Assembly (NCBI GenBank): GCA_022818135.1
Contig: JAFMSR010000013.1
Span: forward strand, 25,807,635 to 25,871,634
Source of the DNA: Saxidomus purpurata
Taxonomy: Eukaryota; Mollusca; Bivalvia; Venerida; Veneridae
Length of the DNA stretch: 64,000 nt
Reading direction: 5' to 3'
The notes under the pieces were generated by a model, which was not told where the DNA came from, did no database searches, and saw nothing but the letters and a program-made list of their open reading frames with translations. This document shows, one piece after another, positions 40,001 to 45,518 of the stretch. A program made the position numbers and the translations under genes. How positions within the stretch are numbered: position 1 is the stretch's first letter; the number at the start of each line of letters is the position of its first letter.

Positions 40001-43000
40001 CTATTTCTTGAAGATGTAGTGTATTCTACTAATATTATCAATATTTTACTTGTCAGATTATTACAGTTTTATTGACAATATTAGTAGTAATGTAATTCAT
40101 ACTTGTTATAATACAGTATTATTATGAATGAACAAGGATGTATATATTTAGTATGTTTCATGTGTAACTATTACTTGTTATCAAAATTTCGTTTTTACAA
40201 AACTAGCTTTATTAAAACAGGACGTAATGGCTAAATGAAATCATTGATTTTACTTACACAGTCACGGAACGTCTTATTGGTAATGCAAGTTATATACTGT
40301 GTTATATAATGTTAATCAAACAAAACAATTCCAAAGAAGATTTCACATCAAAGGAGTCATTTTTTCCAGTTAGTGATGCAACTAAAAAGTTTAGCCATTC
40401 TGCTTAGTCAAAATTCAGAATTTAAGTAACGTATTTTTATTTGAAAAAAAACTGTAACGTAAATTTCATGCCTTTTCTGTATCATGCTAGACTTAATTTA
40501 TATATCCAATATATACTTATCCATACTTTAAACTTAATAGCGAGTAACACATTATTTTATAAAGCCATTCTCACTATTGATATCTATAATAGCATCATAA
40601 ACATCGCTATTTATGGTAACGTACACGTACATAAAACCCTTTAAACGTAAATCTATGGTTTACCTATGTATAATTTCTATCAAAGTGATTTTGTATTAGA
40701 GTCGTTTGATAACTTATAGTCATTTTAGTCAACTATCAGATGATTCTGTCAAAAGAATGTATAAAATTGATCATGAGAATGAAATATTTGAAGAAATTAT
40801 CAAAATATCTTACTCGTAACGTAAAATACATGGATATAAAAAGAAAACTATCTGTCAAAATGGCGTTAAACATAATTTCTAATATATAACTTCAACATTA
40901 AATAGGATTTTATAAGTAAATTAGCGCTAGTGATAGCTTTTAGAAATATGTAATACACATATGTCCATTTTTAGGATATTTTACTTATTTTGGCGGCCAT
41001 CTTGGATTTCCGCCATTTTGAAGACTTTCGCCGGCCTAAATTTTTCTACATACACTTGTTTCCATACAGGCGGACACTCGTCAGTTCAAAAATAACATTA
41101 AACCTTGGGGAGGAAACCAAGTAGGGTAAAGTGAATTTTTTTGGCCATGGGTCCCGGACTATAGGCATAATTTTTCATTACGTATTTTCATGTTGTATCT
41201 AGTAATTGCCTGAAACATGTAATTAAGACTTTGGCAAGAATGAAGTGCCACTTTTGCAAGACTAAAAATTTCACAAAAACATAGCTTGCCAATCATCATG
41301 TTTTTATGAGATATTTTAAGATATGTGTTGACTTTTGAAAAATTCGACACATCTTTGTCTTTGATAATGTACATGTATCTATAAGAAATGATGTAAAAAG
41401 CAGTAAGTTATCAACTTGAGTTATCGAGAAAGGAACTTCGTGGTACGTTTAGTATATGATCTTATAACAATATTTGTTTGAAATATTTTTAAAGTTAGCT
41501 CCTTTTTGTAAATACGAATTTATTTCAACTGATTCTATGAAATTGCTACGTCTATTTTTCTGTGAAAGATAATGATGACTTAATTTTCTCACGAATTCCA
41601 AAGTTGTGGTTCCCCATTGACGTAAATGTCATCATACATTTGTGTTTTGTAACACTTGAACATATATGTTAGTGCTGCGGTAAGGTGACCTGTAATTTAT
41701 CAGAACAGAACATACATGCTTTACTCTGGTCTTGTCTGGTTCTGTTCTGCTATGTCTTGCTCTGCTCTGTACTGTTCCTGGCTTGTTGGTTTAATCAGTA
41801 TTTTTTTCAATTTTCATAACATATATTCGAGTGTCAAATAAATAAACATGTCCCTGTCGTGTTTTTCTCTGTTCTGCACATGTCTTGTCTTGTTCTGCTC
41901 TGCTCTGCTCTGATTTGCTCTGTAATTTATGCATTGAGAAAGGTCCATTGAGAAAATACCCTAGAAGATTAAAATAATTTTCATCTTTCAATTCACAGAA
42001 ATTTGAGCCAATGTCGACTATGCTGACCGGAAGTGATAAAGCTGGTGCTCGCTTTGGCTCTGCAATTGCAAGTCTTGGAGATATAAATAAAGACACATAT
42101 AATGGTAAGGGGAGGTCATTAACAACATACTACACATATAGAAAATATGTGTCATTTTTCTCGTTAACTGTAAGGCAGTTTTTCTTACACTTTGTTGTAT
42201 TGATAGAAAAAGAACGTTTAATATTTTTCCAGGGAATATCATTACAATGAAGACAAGTCTGTTTATACAAAGTGGACTGGCAGCGTTATACGTTTAAAAA
42301 GTATGAAAATATATTAATGATTAGTTACCTGTGCTGTAAAGAAAATTAACTTGTGTATGCAAGTCAAGAAAGTACAGGTGTTAAATGCTTATTTGCTGGC
42401 CTGAATAGGAAAAACAGCAATGGTTTGTCATAAATATTCAAGTGACACATTCTTATGAAATTAAATAATTTGCACGACTGTACATTAATGCCAAGTTTTA
42501 AGATATACAGAGAGTTCGGAATAAATTTTGAGTTTCTTTACTGATATAGAATGTTTTTTCATCTAACTAATTAATCAGATATTGTTGTCGGAGCACCATA
42601 TGAAGATGAGCTGCAGGGCGCCATCTATGTTTACAATGGATGTAAGACTGGTGTCTGGCCTCATTACACACAGAGGATATCAGCGGCCGACCTCCGTACT
42701 GGACTTATGTCATTTGGAATTTCTTTCTCAAAATCAGAAGATATGGACGACGATGGGGTCAAAGGTACGATAGAACAGAAAAATACTGTACTTTTTTGTT
42801 GAGGACTCTGAACGGTCCATCTATATTAGAAGTGTTACTAAAGCTTTCGAGTCGAGTTTTCCGGACACATTTCCTGGAAATTTGAATTCAAAAATAAGGA
42901 AATTTTATGTAAAATATATAGAAGATTAGTTAAACAAAACACAGCACTATATTGTACAGAAACAATCAGAATTTCCAGTATTTTAATCTTAAATCCAAGG

Positions 43001-45518
43001 TATTTAACCGAAATCGCTACTATTGGCATTATATAAATCAGAAATCTCTTGAAAAATCAGGATTGTTGGCATGATGTTAAAGATAAGGAAACTGGAACTG
43101 TATGTTATCTTACTTATTGTGCTGGCTGACTATACGAGGTGAAATCTCAGTTAGACATTCTTACCACAACAGCGTGCAAGTGAAAATGACATATATCTAA
43201 ATTCTCTATTTCAGCTTCCCATGTATTAGAATATTAAAACAAAATGCAAAAAAAGGAAGCAATTAGTACAAAACCTTCAACACATACGAAACGAAAACAT
43301 TTACTTAGAAGGCCAAGGTTATTCATGAAAATCAAAATACATAACTCTTTTTGATAGTGCGTCTTGTCATAACCGTGGTAGAAACTCCATATTTCTTCTG
43401 TAGGGACCTTTTTCATATATTATATGGTATATCAACCGTAAAGTGTACATTACTTTATTCCAGATATTGCGGTAGGAGCTTACCTATCAGACAAAGCATA
43501 CCTATTGTTTGGACAGTGTGTAATCAACATAGATATCACCGTGGAAACGAGCGTCACACAGATTGACAACGATACTATACAGATGTGTCCTTCAACTGAT
43601 GGAAGTGAAATCACCGAGTGCTTCAATGTGGACGTGTGCTTCCGCTACAACTATCTAAAGTTTAATACTATTGGTAAAGTAATTATTTTACTCAATGCTG
43701 AATTAATAATGACCAAAAAGAGATATTAATTAGCTTAACATATTTTGTAATGTAAACTAAGCAAAAAATTTACCGGGTCGGAATTCCTACTCTTTGTTTT
43801 TTTTTATTGTTTTCTTCTTGATTCTTTTTAGTTTCCTTATGATGAACAGAAGATATTTTCTCTTCAAAATAAATATGCTGCAATTTAAAGGTATACAAGT
43901 GGTTGTTGACAGTATCTGCCTCCCGACACTGCAGGTGTTGCAGCTACTTTTTACGGAACCTTCATCATAACATGTATATTTGTTTTGTGCGTTAATGTTT
44001 CGTTTTAGAAACAAAGTTTTGTATTATTTCAAAGTTAAAGCATGCACAGTCTTTCTGCTTCAGATGTGAACGTAACTGTGTTGTTAGATACATACATGGG
44101 GGACTTAAACAGAATTGCTTGGCAAAGTAATGGAAAAAGTATCAAAAGTTTCATGCTGAGATTGCTTTCTGGGGATAATTCATGTATTGGACAAAGAGAC
44201 GTCCTTATTAAGGTAAGTGCAAAGTTAAAAAAACAGGCCATTCGTGTTTTTCGTGCCAATACATATTATATAAAACTATAGTGTCATTTCACCCCGCGAC
44301 CACGCTGAACAAAACCATGAGCATTAAGCAGATGACAGGTGAGTAGTGCGAAATCTCGATTTTTCTACCTGCGCCCCTATTAATTATTCGTGTTTTCACC
44401 CAGTGCCTACAATAATTAGCGAGTTTTCGCCCAATGCCGTCGCTATCCTAACTTCTTGATATCGTGTTTTCGCTCGGCGAAGTCGCGGGGCGTAAAAGGC
44501 GAAATATCACAAATCAACCACCATATAAAACAAAATATTTTTATAAACAGTCAGATTCGACCAAGAACAAAACTTGCACCTTAAATCTATTAAGTTGTAT
44601 AAATATTTAGATGTTTTTTTTTCAATTTAGTCTACATCAGACTTGGTAACACCTGTGCGGATTAAAGCAAGTTATGACGTCATTAGTATACCAAGCGGTA
44701 GTGCCCGTGTCCAGCCAACAGTTAACAAGTTCGATGGTGAAAATCCCGACAAACAGATCCTTTTAGCTACAAAGACTGTAAGTTTTACATTTACATTGCA
44801 AAACTCATTTCTAGTTTGTTTAACACATCACGTTGATCTTCGATCTTTGATTTCTTTGTGGTCAAAGGAATTAGAACATAAATAATTAACAGAACAATGG
44901 CGTATAATGCACTTATAGACCATTGTTTCAGCTGTATATGCATAAAAGCCCAAGGACCACATTTACAAAAAGTTTTATTCAGAAAGATATCTTACCGACA
45001 GAAAGACCCTTTATTTGTACCAAAAACATTCAACTTTGCTTTTTGAATAGAAAAGTACATATTAGAAATATAGCCCAGTATTTCTGACAACTATTTTTCT
45101 TGACGAAACGGCTTGAATACGAAAGAAAGGCATATATCAACATTGTTTTAGAGTGAATAGGACATTGGTCTGCCATTATCCTATTACATGTAGTATATTT
45201 ATTTTACTATATCAATAAATTCAAAGAGATCCTAAGAGTTTAAATGTTCCTCGGCTTCTACAATAATTACACAATTTACACTTACTATATATATTATGTT
45301 TCACTCTATTTCAGCTGGATTTCAAGAAAGACTGTTCGAACAATGAATGTAAGACTGACCTGCGTCTCACAGCAAAAGCTAATTTTGGCACATCTGAGAA
45401 CTATTTCATTTTAGGCCTGTCGGATTTAACCATAGATGTCAGCATACTTAAAACCGGCGACCCAAGTTACAGCTCATATTTCTTCATTTCCTTCCCAAAT
45501 ACTCTTCAGTATCAGAAG
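6964..45518 (+). CDS. Integrin alpha subunit gene, partial (13 exons)
   Basis: Cell-surface adhesion receptor subunit that pairs with an integrin beta chain. Exons: 6964-7091, 7950-8065, 13485-13709, 15452-15575, 32437-32519, 33961-34041, 34300-34452, 41999-42104, 42579-42764, 43464-43673, 44064-44212, 44631-44777, 45315-45518. All internal borders are AG/GT and the phases join without a break. In order the product shows an LVGAP blade with a Cys pair, the DNQWLG segment, a second Cys pair, LLLGAPG, HFAVGAPRD, then three FG-GAP blades with calcium loops DVNKDGNDD, DINKDTYND and DMDDDGVKD, DIAVGAYLSD at the propeller-thigh border, a Cys-rich thigh and the genu. No inserted I (A) domain is present between blades 2 and 3. 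The layout recalls vertebrate alpha-4/alpha-9 and non-I-domain invertebrate alphas; subtype is not settled. Start exon and everything after early calf-1 are missing. Confidence 0.93.
7092..7949. other. Integrin intron 1 (858 bp)
   Basis: No repeat of note. A tRNA B-box-like GTTCGAATCC on the minus strand near 7412 lacks a matching A box at the right distance and is not called. Confidence 0.6.
7950..8065 (+). CDS. Integrin alpha exon b: DNQWLG segment
   Basis: Acceptor AATTCAG/AT, donor ACG/GTAAAT. Translation contains GRDNQWLGASLDVKHGRG, the integrin signature NQWLG followed by a small-residue turn. Two bases finish the split Asp codon and the exon ends in phase 0, joining to ACC TGT of the next exon to give ITTCASRW. 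Confidence 0.9.
8239..8435 (+). mobile_element. Left half of a split MITE
   Basis: Starts GAAAGCTGCTCGCTCACAG and follows the first ~195 bp of the intact MITE at 31956-32311 (shared TAGGAATTTGCA and ATTGAAAA blocks), then the similarity stops. Confidence 0.65.
9110..9300. mobile_element. Fold-back MITE-like element
   Basis: Arms GTGAGTGATATACCGGTTAT and AACCGGTATATCACTC, with CACTGTG/CACAGTG inside, are reverse complements around a ~75 bp loop. Nested inside the 8510-11724 element. Confidence 0.75.
9301..10040. other. Non-coding stretch in intron 2
   Basis: AT-rich, no supported gene or repeat seen. Confidence 0.5.
10050..10180 (+). repeat. SINE 3' fragment
   Basis: ATACCATCAGGAATGAGGTG, GAGAGTGATTAATATAA and TAAATTAGTATAAACT match the 3' body of the SINEs at 18550 and 50955; the tRNA-like head is missing. 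Confidence 0.6.
10190..10820. repeat. Cluster of GAATACAGCTCCCC motifs with a palindrome
   Basis: GAATACAGCTC-like motifs occur near 10035, 10208, 10720 and 10770 in both orientations. At 10775-10790 AGCTCCCCGGGGAGCT is a perfect 16-bp palindrome, flanked by CGAATAC and GTATTCG. Confidence 0.6.
11180..11735 (+). repeat. Dispersed repeat, second copy at 50126-50745
   Basis: The two copies align from AATGGAGTGGTTGATGATAT to CTGAGTTCGTACAC. The second copy carries two extra segments of ~27 and ~38 bp. Internally GCGAATAGGCATACAGTCA occurs twice. This is the right-hand part of the 8510-11724 element. Confidence 0.85.
12090..12247 (+). mobile_element. Right half of the split MITE
   Basis: Similarity to the intact MITE (31956-32311) resumes at GGATTTCAAAAGCTTTGTAA and runs to the tip GAGCGAGCAACTTTAA. 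The two halves add up to ~355 bp, close to the 356 bp of the intact copy. Confidence 0.65.
12296..13373. mobile_element. ~1.1 kb element with ~300 bp inverted repeats
   Basis: Left arm 12296-12620 and the reverse complement of 13005-13373 share AAATGGAACTGC, GGCATAAATTGC, GCAGTTTTATTTATT, CATGGATATTATT and CTCTATTTTTCTTATTTTAA. No transposase; small ORFs in both arms are mirror images. Confidence 0.75.
13485..13709 (+). CDS. Integrin alpha exon c: blade 2, second disulfide
   Basis: 75 codons, phase 0 at both ends; acceptor ATTTCAG/ACC, donor CAG/GTAAGG. TCASRWYNKYF followed by MNGLCYEIPLDF reproduces the C-x-R-W ... G-x-C-Y disulfide loop of integrin alphas. A potential N-glycosylation site N-L-T is visible. 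The exon's last ~30 residues include GNLGGSVHYTTQ, leading into the blade-2/3 FG-GAP. Confidence 0.92.
13710..15451. other. Integrin intron 3 (1.7 kb)
   Basis: Holds the 170-bp tandem array described separately; the rest shows nothing supportable. Confidence 0.6.
14538..15235 (+). mobile_element. Minisatellite-bearing element, 170-bp units
   Basis: 5' end TTTTTATGCCCCCGAAGTGT, a TCCGTCCG run, then four units with CGTGTCCGGACTGTAACTTT-like starts near 14611, 14781, 14951 and 15120. Each unit contains TCAAAGGTCAAGGTCACACT or a variant. Same architecture as 4341-5866; the 3' end is not clear. Confidence 0.75.
15452..15575 (+). CDS. Integrin alpha exon d: blade 2/3 FG-GAP
   Basis: Preceded by a polypyrimidine run of ten T and CAG. 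Reads GEHLLLGAPGLRYFTGG, the typical (L/I)GAPG-x-x-x-(W/F)-x-G strand, then FIVLRNDIYI. An I domain, if present, would be inserted just before this point; there is none. Ends one base into a Gly codon, completed by the next exon 16.9 kb away. Confidence 0.9.
16104..16660. repeat. Left terminal inverted repeat of the 7.5 kb element
   Basis: Matches the reverse complement of 23085-23636 with scattered substitutions and small indels, including AGTACCCACAGAATAACAGG and GCAAGTATAACTTTGAAACC. It already contains seven palindrome units. Confidence 0.85.
16290..18160. repeat. Array of ~22 copies of the 14-bp palindrome TTAGAACGTYCTAA
   Basis: Units at about 16295, 16332, 16383, 16440, 16490, 16529, 16577, 16811, 16868, 16951, 17011, 17131, 17203, 17252, 17517, 17664, 17702, 17772, 17846, 17955, 18005 and 18088. 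Perfect forms read TTAGAACGTTCTAA; many read CTTAGAACGTCCTAAG. Several sit in a longer unit ATATCCGTCCTTAG...AAAATCG. Spacers are AT-rich and irregular (35-260 bp), so this is not a simple tandem repeat. Confidence 0.9.
18550..18740 (+). mobile_element. tRNA-derived SINE
   Basis: Head with A-box-like TGGTGTAGAGG and B-box GGTTCGAGCCCC, then body GACTCGAGAGTGACTCGGTA and tail AATAAATTAGTATGAACT. Same family as 50955-51180 and the fragments at 368 and 10050. Not a functional tRNA: no cloverleaf acceptor stem seen. Confidence 0.8.
19095..19205 (+). mobile_element. Diverged partial copy of the palindromic MITE at 36775
   Basis: GGTGTGATATTACTTTA, GCACCAAAAGTGATATTTTCATG and GAGTGGC follow one arm of the 36775-36924 element. 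Confidence 0.5.
19206..20030 (-). other. Possible further exon material of the DUF7869-like gene
   Basis: On the minus strand, 19968 down to about 19850 is open (EWILEKLPRQAGRKETDI, PEHIGNLIRKETY) and ends near a GT, and 19345-19587 encodes a Lys/Arg-rich peptide. Either could be a 3' exon. Another frame of the first stretch is also open, so no exon is called. Confidence 0.3.
20031..20445. repeat. Two-copy tandem duplication, period 207 bp
   Basis: TTTTATATTTGTTATTTG...GCCAGGTGG...CTGCTGTATTGACC appears at 20041 and again at 20248. It duplicates the 3' part of the DUF7869-like exon. Confidence 0.9.
20298..20654 (-). CDS. DUF7869-like protein, exon 3 (to stop)
   Basis: Acceptor TTGCAG/GTT at 20655, in phase with exon 2 (FEE|VHISFLYVGHNHEDADKAFS). 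FL-x-VGH-x-HED-x-D-x-x-F is the third hallmark of the family. About 75 less conserved residues follow and end at TAG. The 3' half lies in a 207-bp tandem duplication (20031-20445); the other copy has a one-base deletion that shifts the frame, so decay is under way. Confidence 0.6.
   Translation of the reverse strand, partial: VHISFLYVGHNHEDADKAFSVYSRQLKKIDIETLSDLLLHFENSVLLSNMYNIRPWLLPYTEDLVQISKPLHFNFTKNGEKVLTQYKGQYSSPWINLKNNFLKKNSTWQTKYTKTRLC
21055..21171 (-). CDS. DUF7869-like protein, exon 2
   Basis: Acceptor TTACAG/GGAGAC at 21172, donor GAG/GTACTA at 21054; 39 codons, phase 0 at both ends. Reads LYVQADNCWRENKNRFVFSF followed by LVDKNIFEEV. The (Q/L)-x-DNC-x-x-(E/Q)-NKN core is the family hallmark and a candidate carboxylate site. 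Confidence 0.6.
21441..21711 (-). CDS. DUF7869-like protein, exon 1 of 3 seen
   Basis: Minus-strand open stretch bounded by an AG acceptor near 21712 and donor AAG/GTATTG at 21440. The translation includes SWLEDYANNYGDR and MTHITGVINHGHGGFHTYVD, then DPNLTLNVIMK. The 'h-x-GV-x-x-H' strand with a following D resembles the first strand of the DUF7869 domain found in many invertebrate mobile-element proteins. Function of the family is not established; an RNase-H-like transposase fold is my inference. Upstream exons were not found. Confidence 0.5.
22080..23075 (-). mobile_element. Nested minisatellite-bearing element with GGTCA-rich units
   Basis: Units of ~140 bp containing CTGTGACCTTGACCTTTGA, CCACATCAAGTTTCAA and GAAAACCGTTTTAC. 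A GACGGACGGACGGACGGAC run lies near 22832, and the element closes at CTTCGAAGGGGGCATAAAG, the inverted 5' end of this class. It interrupts the 7.5 kb element just inside its right end. Confidence 0.65.
23085..23636. repeat. Right terminal inverted repeat of the 7.5 kb element
   Basis: Reverse complement of the left repeat; the mirrored small ORFs in both copies explain similar peptides on opposite strands. Palindrome units here include TTAGAACGTTTTAA and GTAGAACGTTCTAAG. Confidence 0.85.
23637..24340. other. Non-coding stretch of intron 4
   Basis: No gene or strong repeat seen. Confidence 0.5.
24345..26340 (-). repeat. Three tandem copies of a 750-865 bp unit with tRNA-like sequence
   Basis: Markers recur in order: minus-strand tRNA-like block (GAATGCTCTCCCGACTGAGC at ~24420, GAATGCTCTCCCAACTGAGC at ~25158, CGCTCTCCCAACGGCGCTAA at ~26051); TTAATCCTTG...TTTTCTTATCAAA; and GACTGAAAACGCAAGAG at ~24673, 25420 and 26285. 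CTTCCGGTCAAA...GCTGCGCTGAAAAA follows in two copies. On the minus strand GCTCAGTTGGGAGAGC resembles a tRNA A box, so the unit probably contains a tRNA-derived SINE. Confidence 0.7.
26341..27995. other. Non-coding stretch of intron 4
   Basis: Contains a lone CTTCCGGTTAGAGGC...GCGCCGAAAAAAAC remnant near 27470, related to the unit at 24345-26340. No exon found. Confidence 0.5.
27996..28101 (-). CDS. Candidate minus-strand exon of unknown gene
   Basis: A 106 bp stretch, less AT-rich than its surroundings, framed on the minus strand by TTATTTTAG/GTTTTG and TTAAG/GTTTCA. One frame reads FGRECKIQNKSSPRDIPWFF then KMYGVQLRYIGPRL; a second frame is also open almost to the end. I do not recognise the protein. 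It could be an antisense exon in the intron, a pseudo-exon, or chance. Confidence 0.25.
28569..28592. repeat. (ACATA)n microsatellite
   Basis: About four and a half units of the five-base repeat AACAT. Confidence 0.85.
28593..29141. other. Non-coding stretch of intron 4
   Basis: Nothing supportable seen. Confidence 0.5.
29142..30622. mobile_element. 1.5 kb element with ~350 bp inverted ends and a minisatellite core
   Basis: Left tip TTGTATTAGACCTGACCAGC followed by GCACTCGCACTCGCAC; the right tip is its reverse complement. The arms pair for ~350 bp (e.g. CCTAATTTCGGGGGTGATCT; GTTTCATCAAAATCGTCGTT). The centre (~29590-30090) holds units with GCAATTGGTCACTCCTA and GTGACCTTGACCTT, related to 22080-22500. 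The ORF at 29814-30311 spans repeat units and is not a gene. Confidence 0.85.
30623..31955. other. Non-coding stretch with one fold-back element
   Basis: Apart from 30912-31092, no repeat or exon seen. Confidence 0.5.
30912..31092. mobile_element. Fold-back MITE-like element
   Basis: Tips GCATGATTTTCGTA and TACGAAAATCATGC are exact reverse complements. Inner blocks AATGATAA/TTATCATT also pair. Length ~180 bp, no coding capacity. Confidence 0.8.
31956..32311. mobile_element. 356-bp MITE flanked by TTAA
   Basis: Perfect 20-bp inverted tips TTAAAGCTGCTCGCTCTCAG / CTGAGAGCGAGCAGCTTTAA. TTAA at both ends could be a piggyBac-type target duplication, though TA is also possible. It sits 125 bp upstream of integrin exon e. 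The split copy at 8239/12247 belongs to the same family. Confidence 0.85.
32437..32519 (+). CDS. Integrin alpha exon e: blade 3
   Basis: Acceptor CTTACAG/GT, donor AAG/GTAAGT. The split Gly gives GYAMTSGQYFGGETHFAVGAPRDHLTGK: G-Y-x-(M/V)-x-S-G-x-(F/Y) and AVGAPR are the paired strands of an FG-GAP blade. Phase 0 at its end. It follows the longest intron of the gene (16.9 kb), which is mostly transposon sequence. Confidence 0.92.
32520..33960. other. Integrin intron 5 (1.4 kb)
   Basis: AT-rich intron with no mobile element recognised. Confidence 0.6.
33961..34041 (+). CDS. Integrin alpha exon f: blade 3/4 linker
   Basis: 27 codons, phase 0 at both ends. VYLFVASRNSFVLEEADM continues directly from TGK of exon e to give the TGKVYLF strand, followed by TLSGSEITE. 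Acceptor TTTCCAG, donor GAG/GTAAAT. Too small to be recognised alone; supported by the reading frame and by position. Confidence 0.88.
34300..34452 (+). CDS. Integrin alpha exon g: blade with first calcium loop
   Basis: 51 codons, phase 0 at both ends; acceptor ACCTCAG/ATT, donor AAG/GTGCGT. Reads NGYYGAALCSADVNKDGNDD followed by LLVAAPFYS: an FG-GAP repeat with a D-x-N-x-D-G-x-x-D calcium loop. GVVFVYLG closes the blade. Confidence 0.94.
36775..36924. mobile_element. Near-perfect palindromic MITE (~72 bp arms)
   Basis: From AATTGTTGGTATCGGTGTAA to TTACACCGAAACCAACAATT. Both arms contain CACCAAAAG/CTTTTGGTG and meet at CACTCGTGGCTGCGCCACTCGTG. Essentially a single hairpin; a half copy is at 19095. 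Confidence 0.85.
37075..38400 (+). mobile_element. Minisatellite-bearing element, ~165-bp units (family of 61113)
   Basis: 5' GGCTCGACTATTCGCAGAAT. Units have (T)GGCCCTTGTTGAA...AGAAA...TTTTGCATGCAAG-like blocks near 37273, 37432, 37598, 37760, 37931 and 38091. The 3' region TTGTGCTATTGACAAGCACTGAGAA matches 62140-62155. Confidence 0.7.
38401..40989. other. AT-rich interior of the 6.4 kb element
   Basis: No gene. A small hairpin lies at 40026-40091 (CTACTAATATT / AATATTAGTAG). Confidence 0.5.
41715..41925. repeat. Degenerate (TGCTC)n/(TCTTG)n microsatellite
   Basis: Two clusters of CTCTG/TTCTG pentamers, e.g. CTGCTCTGCTCTGCTCTG near 41898, just upstream of integrin exon h. Confidence 0.75.
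41999..42104 (+). CDS. Integrin alpha exon h: blade with second calcium loop
   Basis: Acceptor TTCACAG/AAA, donor AATG/GTAAGG. GARFGSAIASLGDINKDTYN is the FG-GAP strand followed by a D-x-N-x-D-x-x-N calcium loop. The loop's last Asp is split across the intron (G + AT). Confidence 0.93.
42579..42764 (+). CDS. Integrin alpha exon i: blade 6/7 with third calcium loop
   Basis: Acceptor TTAATCAG/AT, donor AAAG/GTACGA. Reads DIVVGAPYEDELQGAIYVYN, then QRISAADL and the loop DMDDDGVK, whose last Asp is again split over the intron. The shared phase-1 Asp split in exons h, i and j suggests blade-by-blade exon duplication. Confidence 0.94.
43464..43673 (+). CDS. Integrin alpha exon j: end of propeller, start of thigh
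   Basis: DIAVGAYLSDKAYLLF is the near-invariant end of the alpha propeller. It is followed by the thigh Cys cluster in MCPSTDGSEITEC and VDVCFRYN. Acceptor TTCCAG/AT, donor ATTG/GTAAAG. Confidence 0.93.
44064..44212 (+). CDS. Integrin alpha exon k: thigh domain
   Basis: Acceptor GCTTCAG/AT, donor AAG/GTAAGT. Reads DVNVTVLLDTYMGDLNR ... DNSCIGQRDVLIK, in phase with exons j and l. N-V-T is a potential glycosylation site and the Cys is placed as in alpha thigh domains. Weak sequence signature by itself; the splice borders and frame carry the call. Confidence 0.85.
44289..44495. mobile_element. ~200-bp MITE-like insertion in integrin intron 11
   Basis: CACCCCGCGAC at the left and GTCGCGGGGCG at the right are inverted. 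The region is clearly richer in CpG and GC than the intron around it. No coding potential. Confidence 0.6.
44631..44777 (+). CDS. Integrin alpha exon l: thigh domain
   Basis: 49 codons, phase 0 at both ends. DLVTPVRIKASYDV matches the thigh strand D-(L/I)-x-x-P-(I/V). Strong polypyrimidine tract and acceptor TTTAG/TCT, donor ACT/GTAAGT. Confidence 0.87.
45315..45518 (+). CDS. Integrin alpha exon m: genu and start of calf-1
   Basis: 68 codons, phase 0 at both ends; acceptor TTTCAG/CTG, donor AAG/GTATGG. FKKDCSNNECKTDLRL is the Cys-loop of the genu, and LKTGDPSYSSYFFISFPNTL matches the calf-1 strand G-(D/E)-x-(A/S)-Y ... P-x-x-L. The donor shows that the gene continues, but no later exon was found before the gap at 49626. 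Confidence 0.92.

Larger units (their letters stand above)
34718..41162. mobile_element. 6.4 kb element with ~175 bp inverted ends
   Basis: Left end TAGTCCGGGACCCA..., with CTTGGTTTCCTCCCCAAG, CAAGTGTATGTAGAA, TTTAGGCCGGCGAAAGTC and AATGGCGGAAATCCAAGATG; 40990-41162 is the diverged reverse complement. The interior has no transposase ORF; it carries a palindromic MITE and a minisatellite element. It accounts for most of intron 7. Confidence 0.75.
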
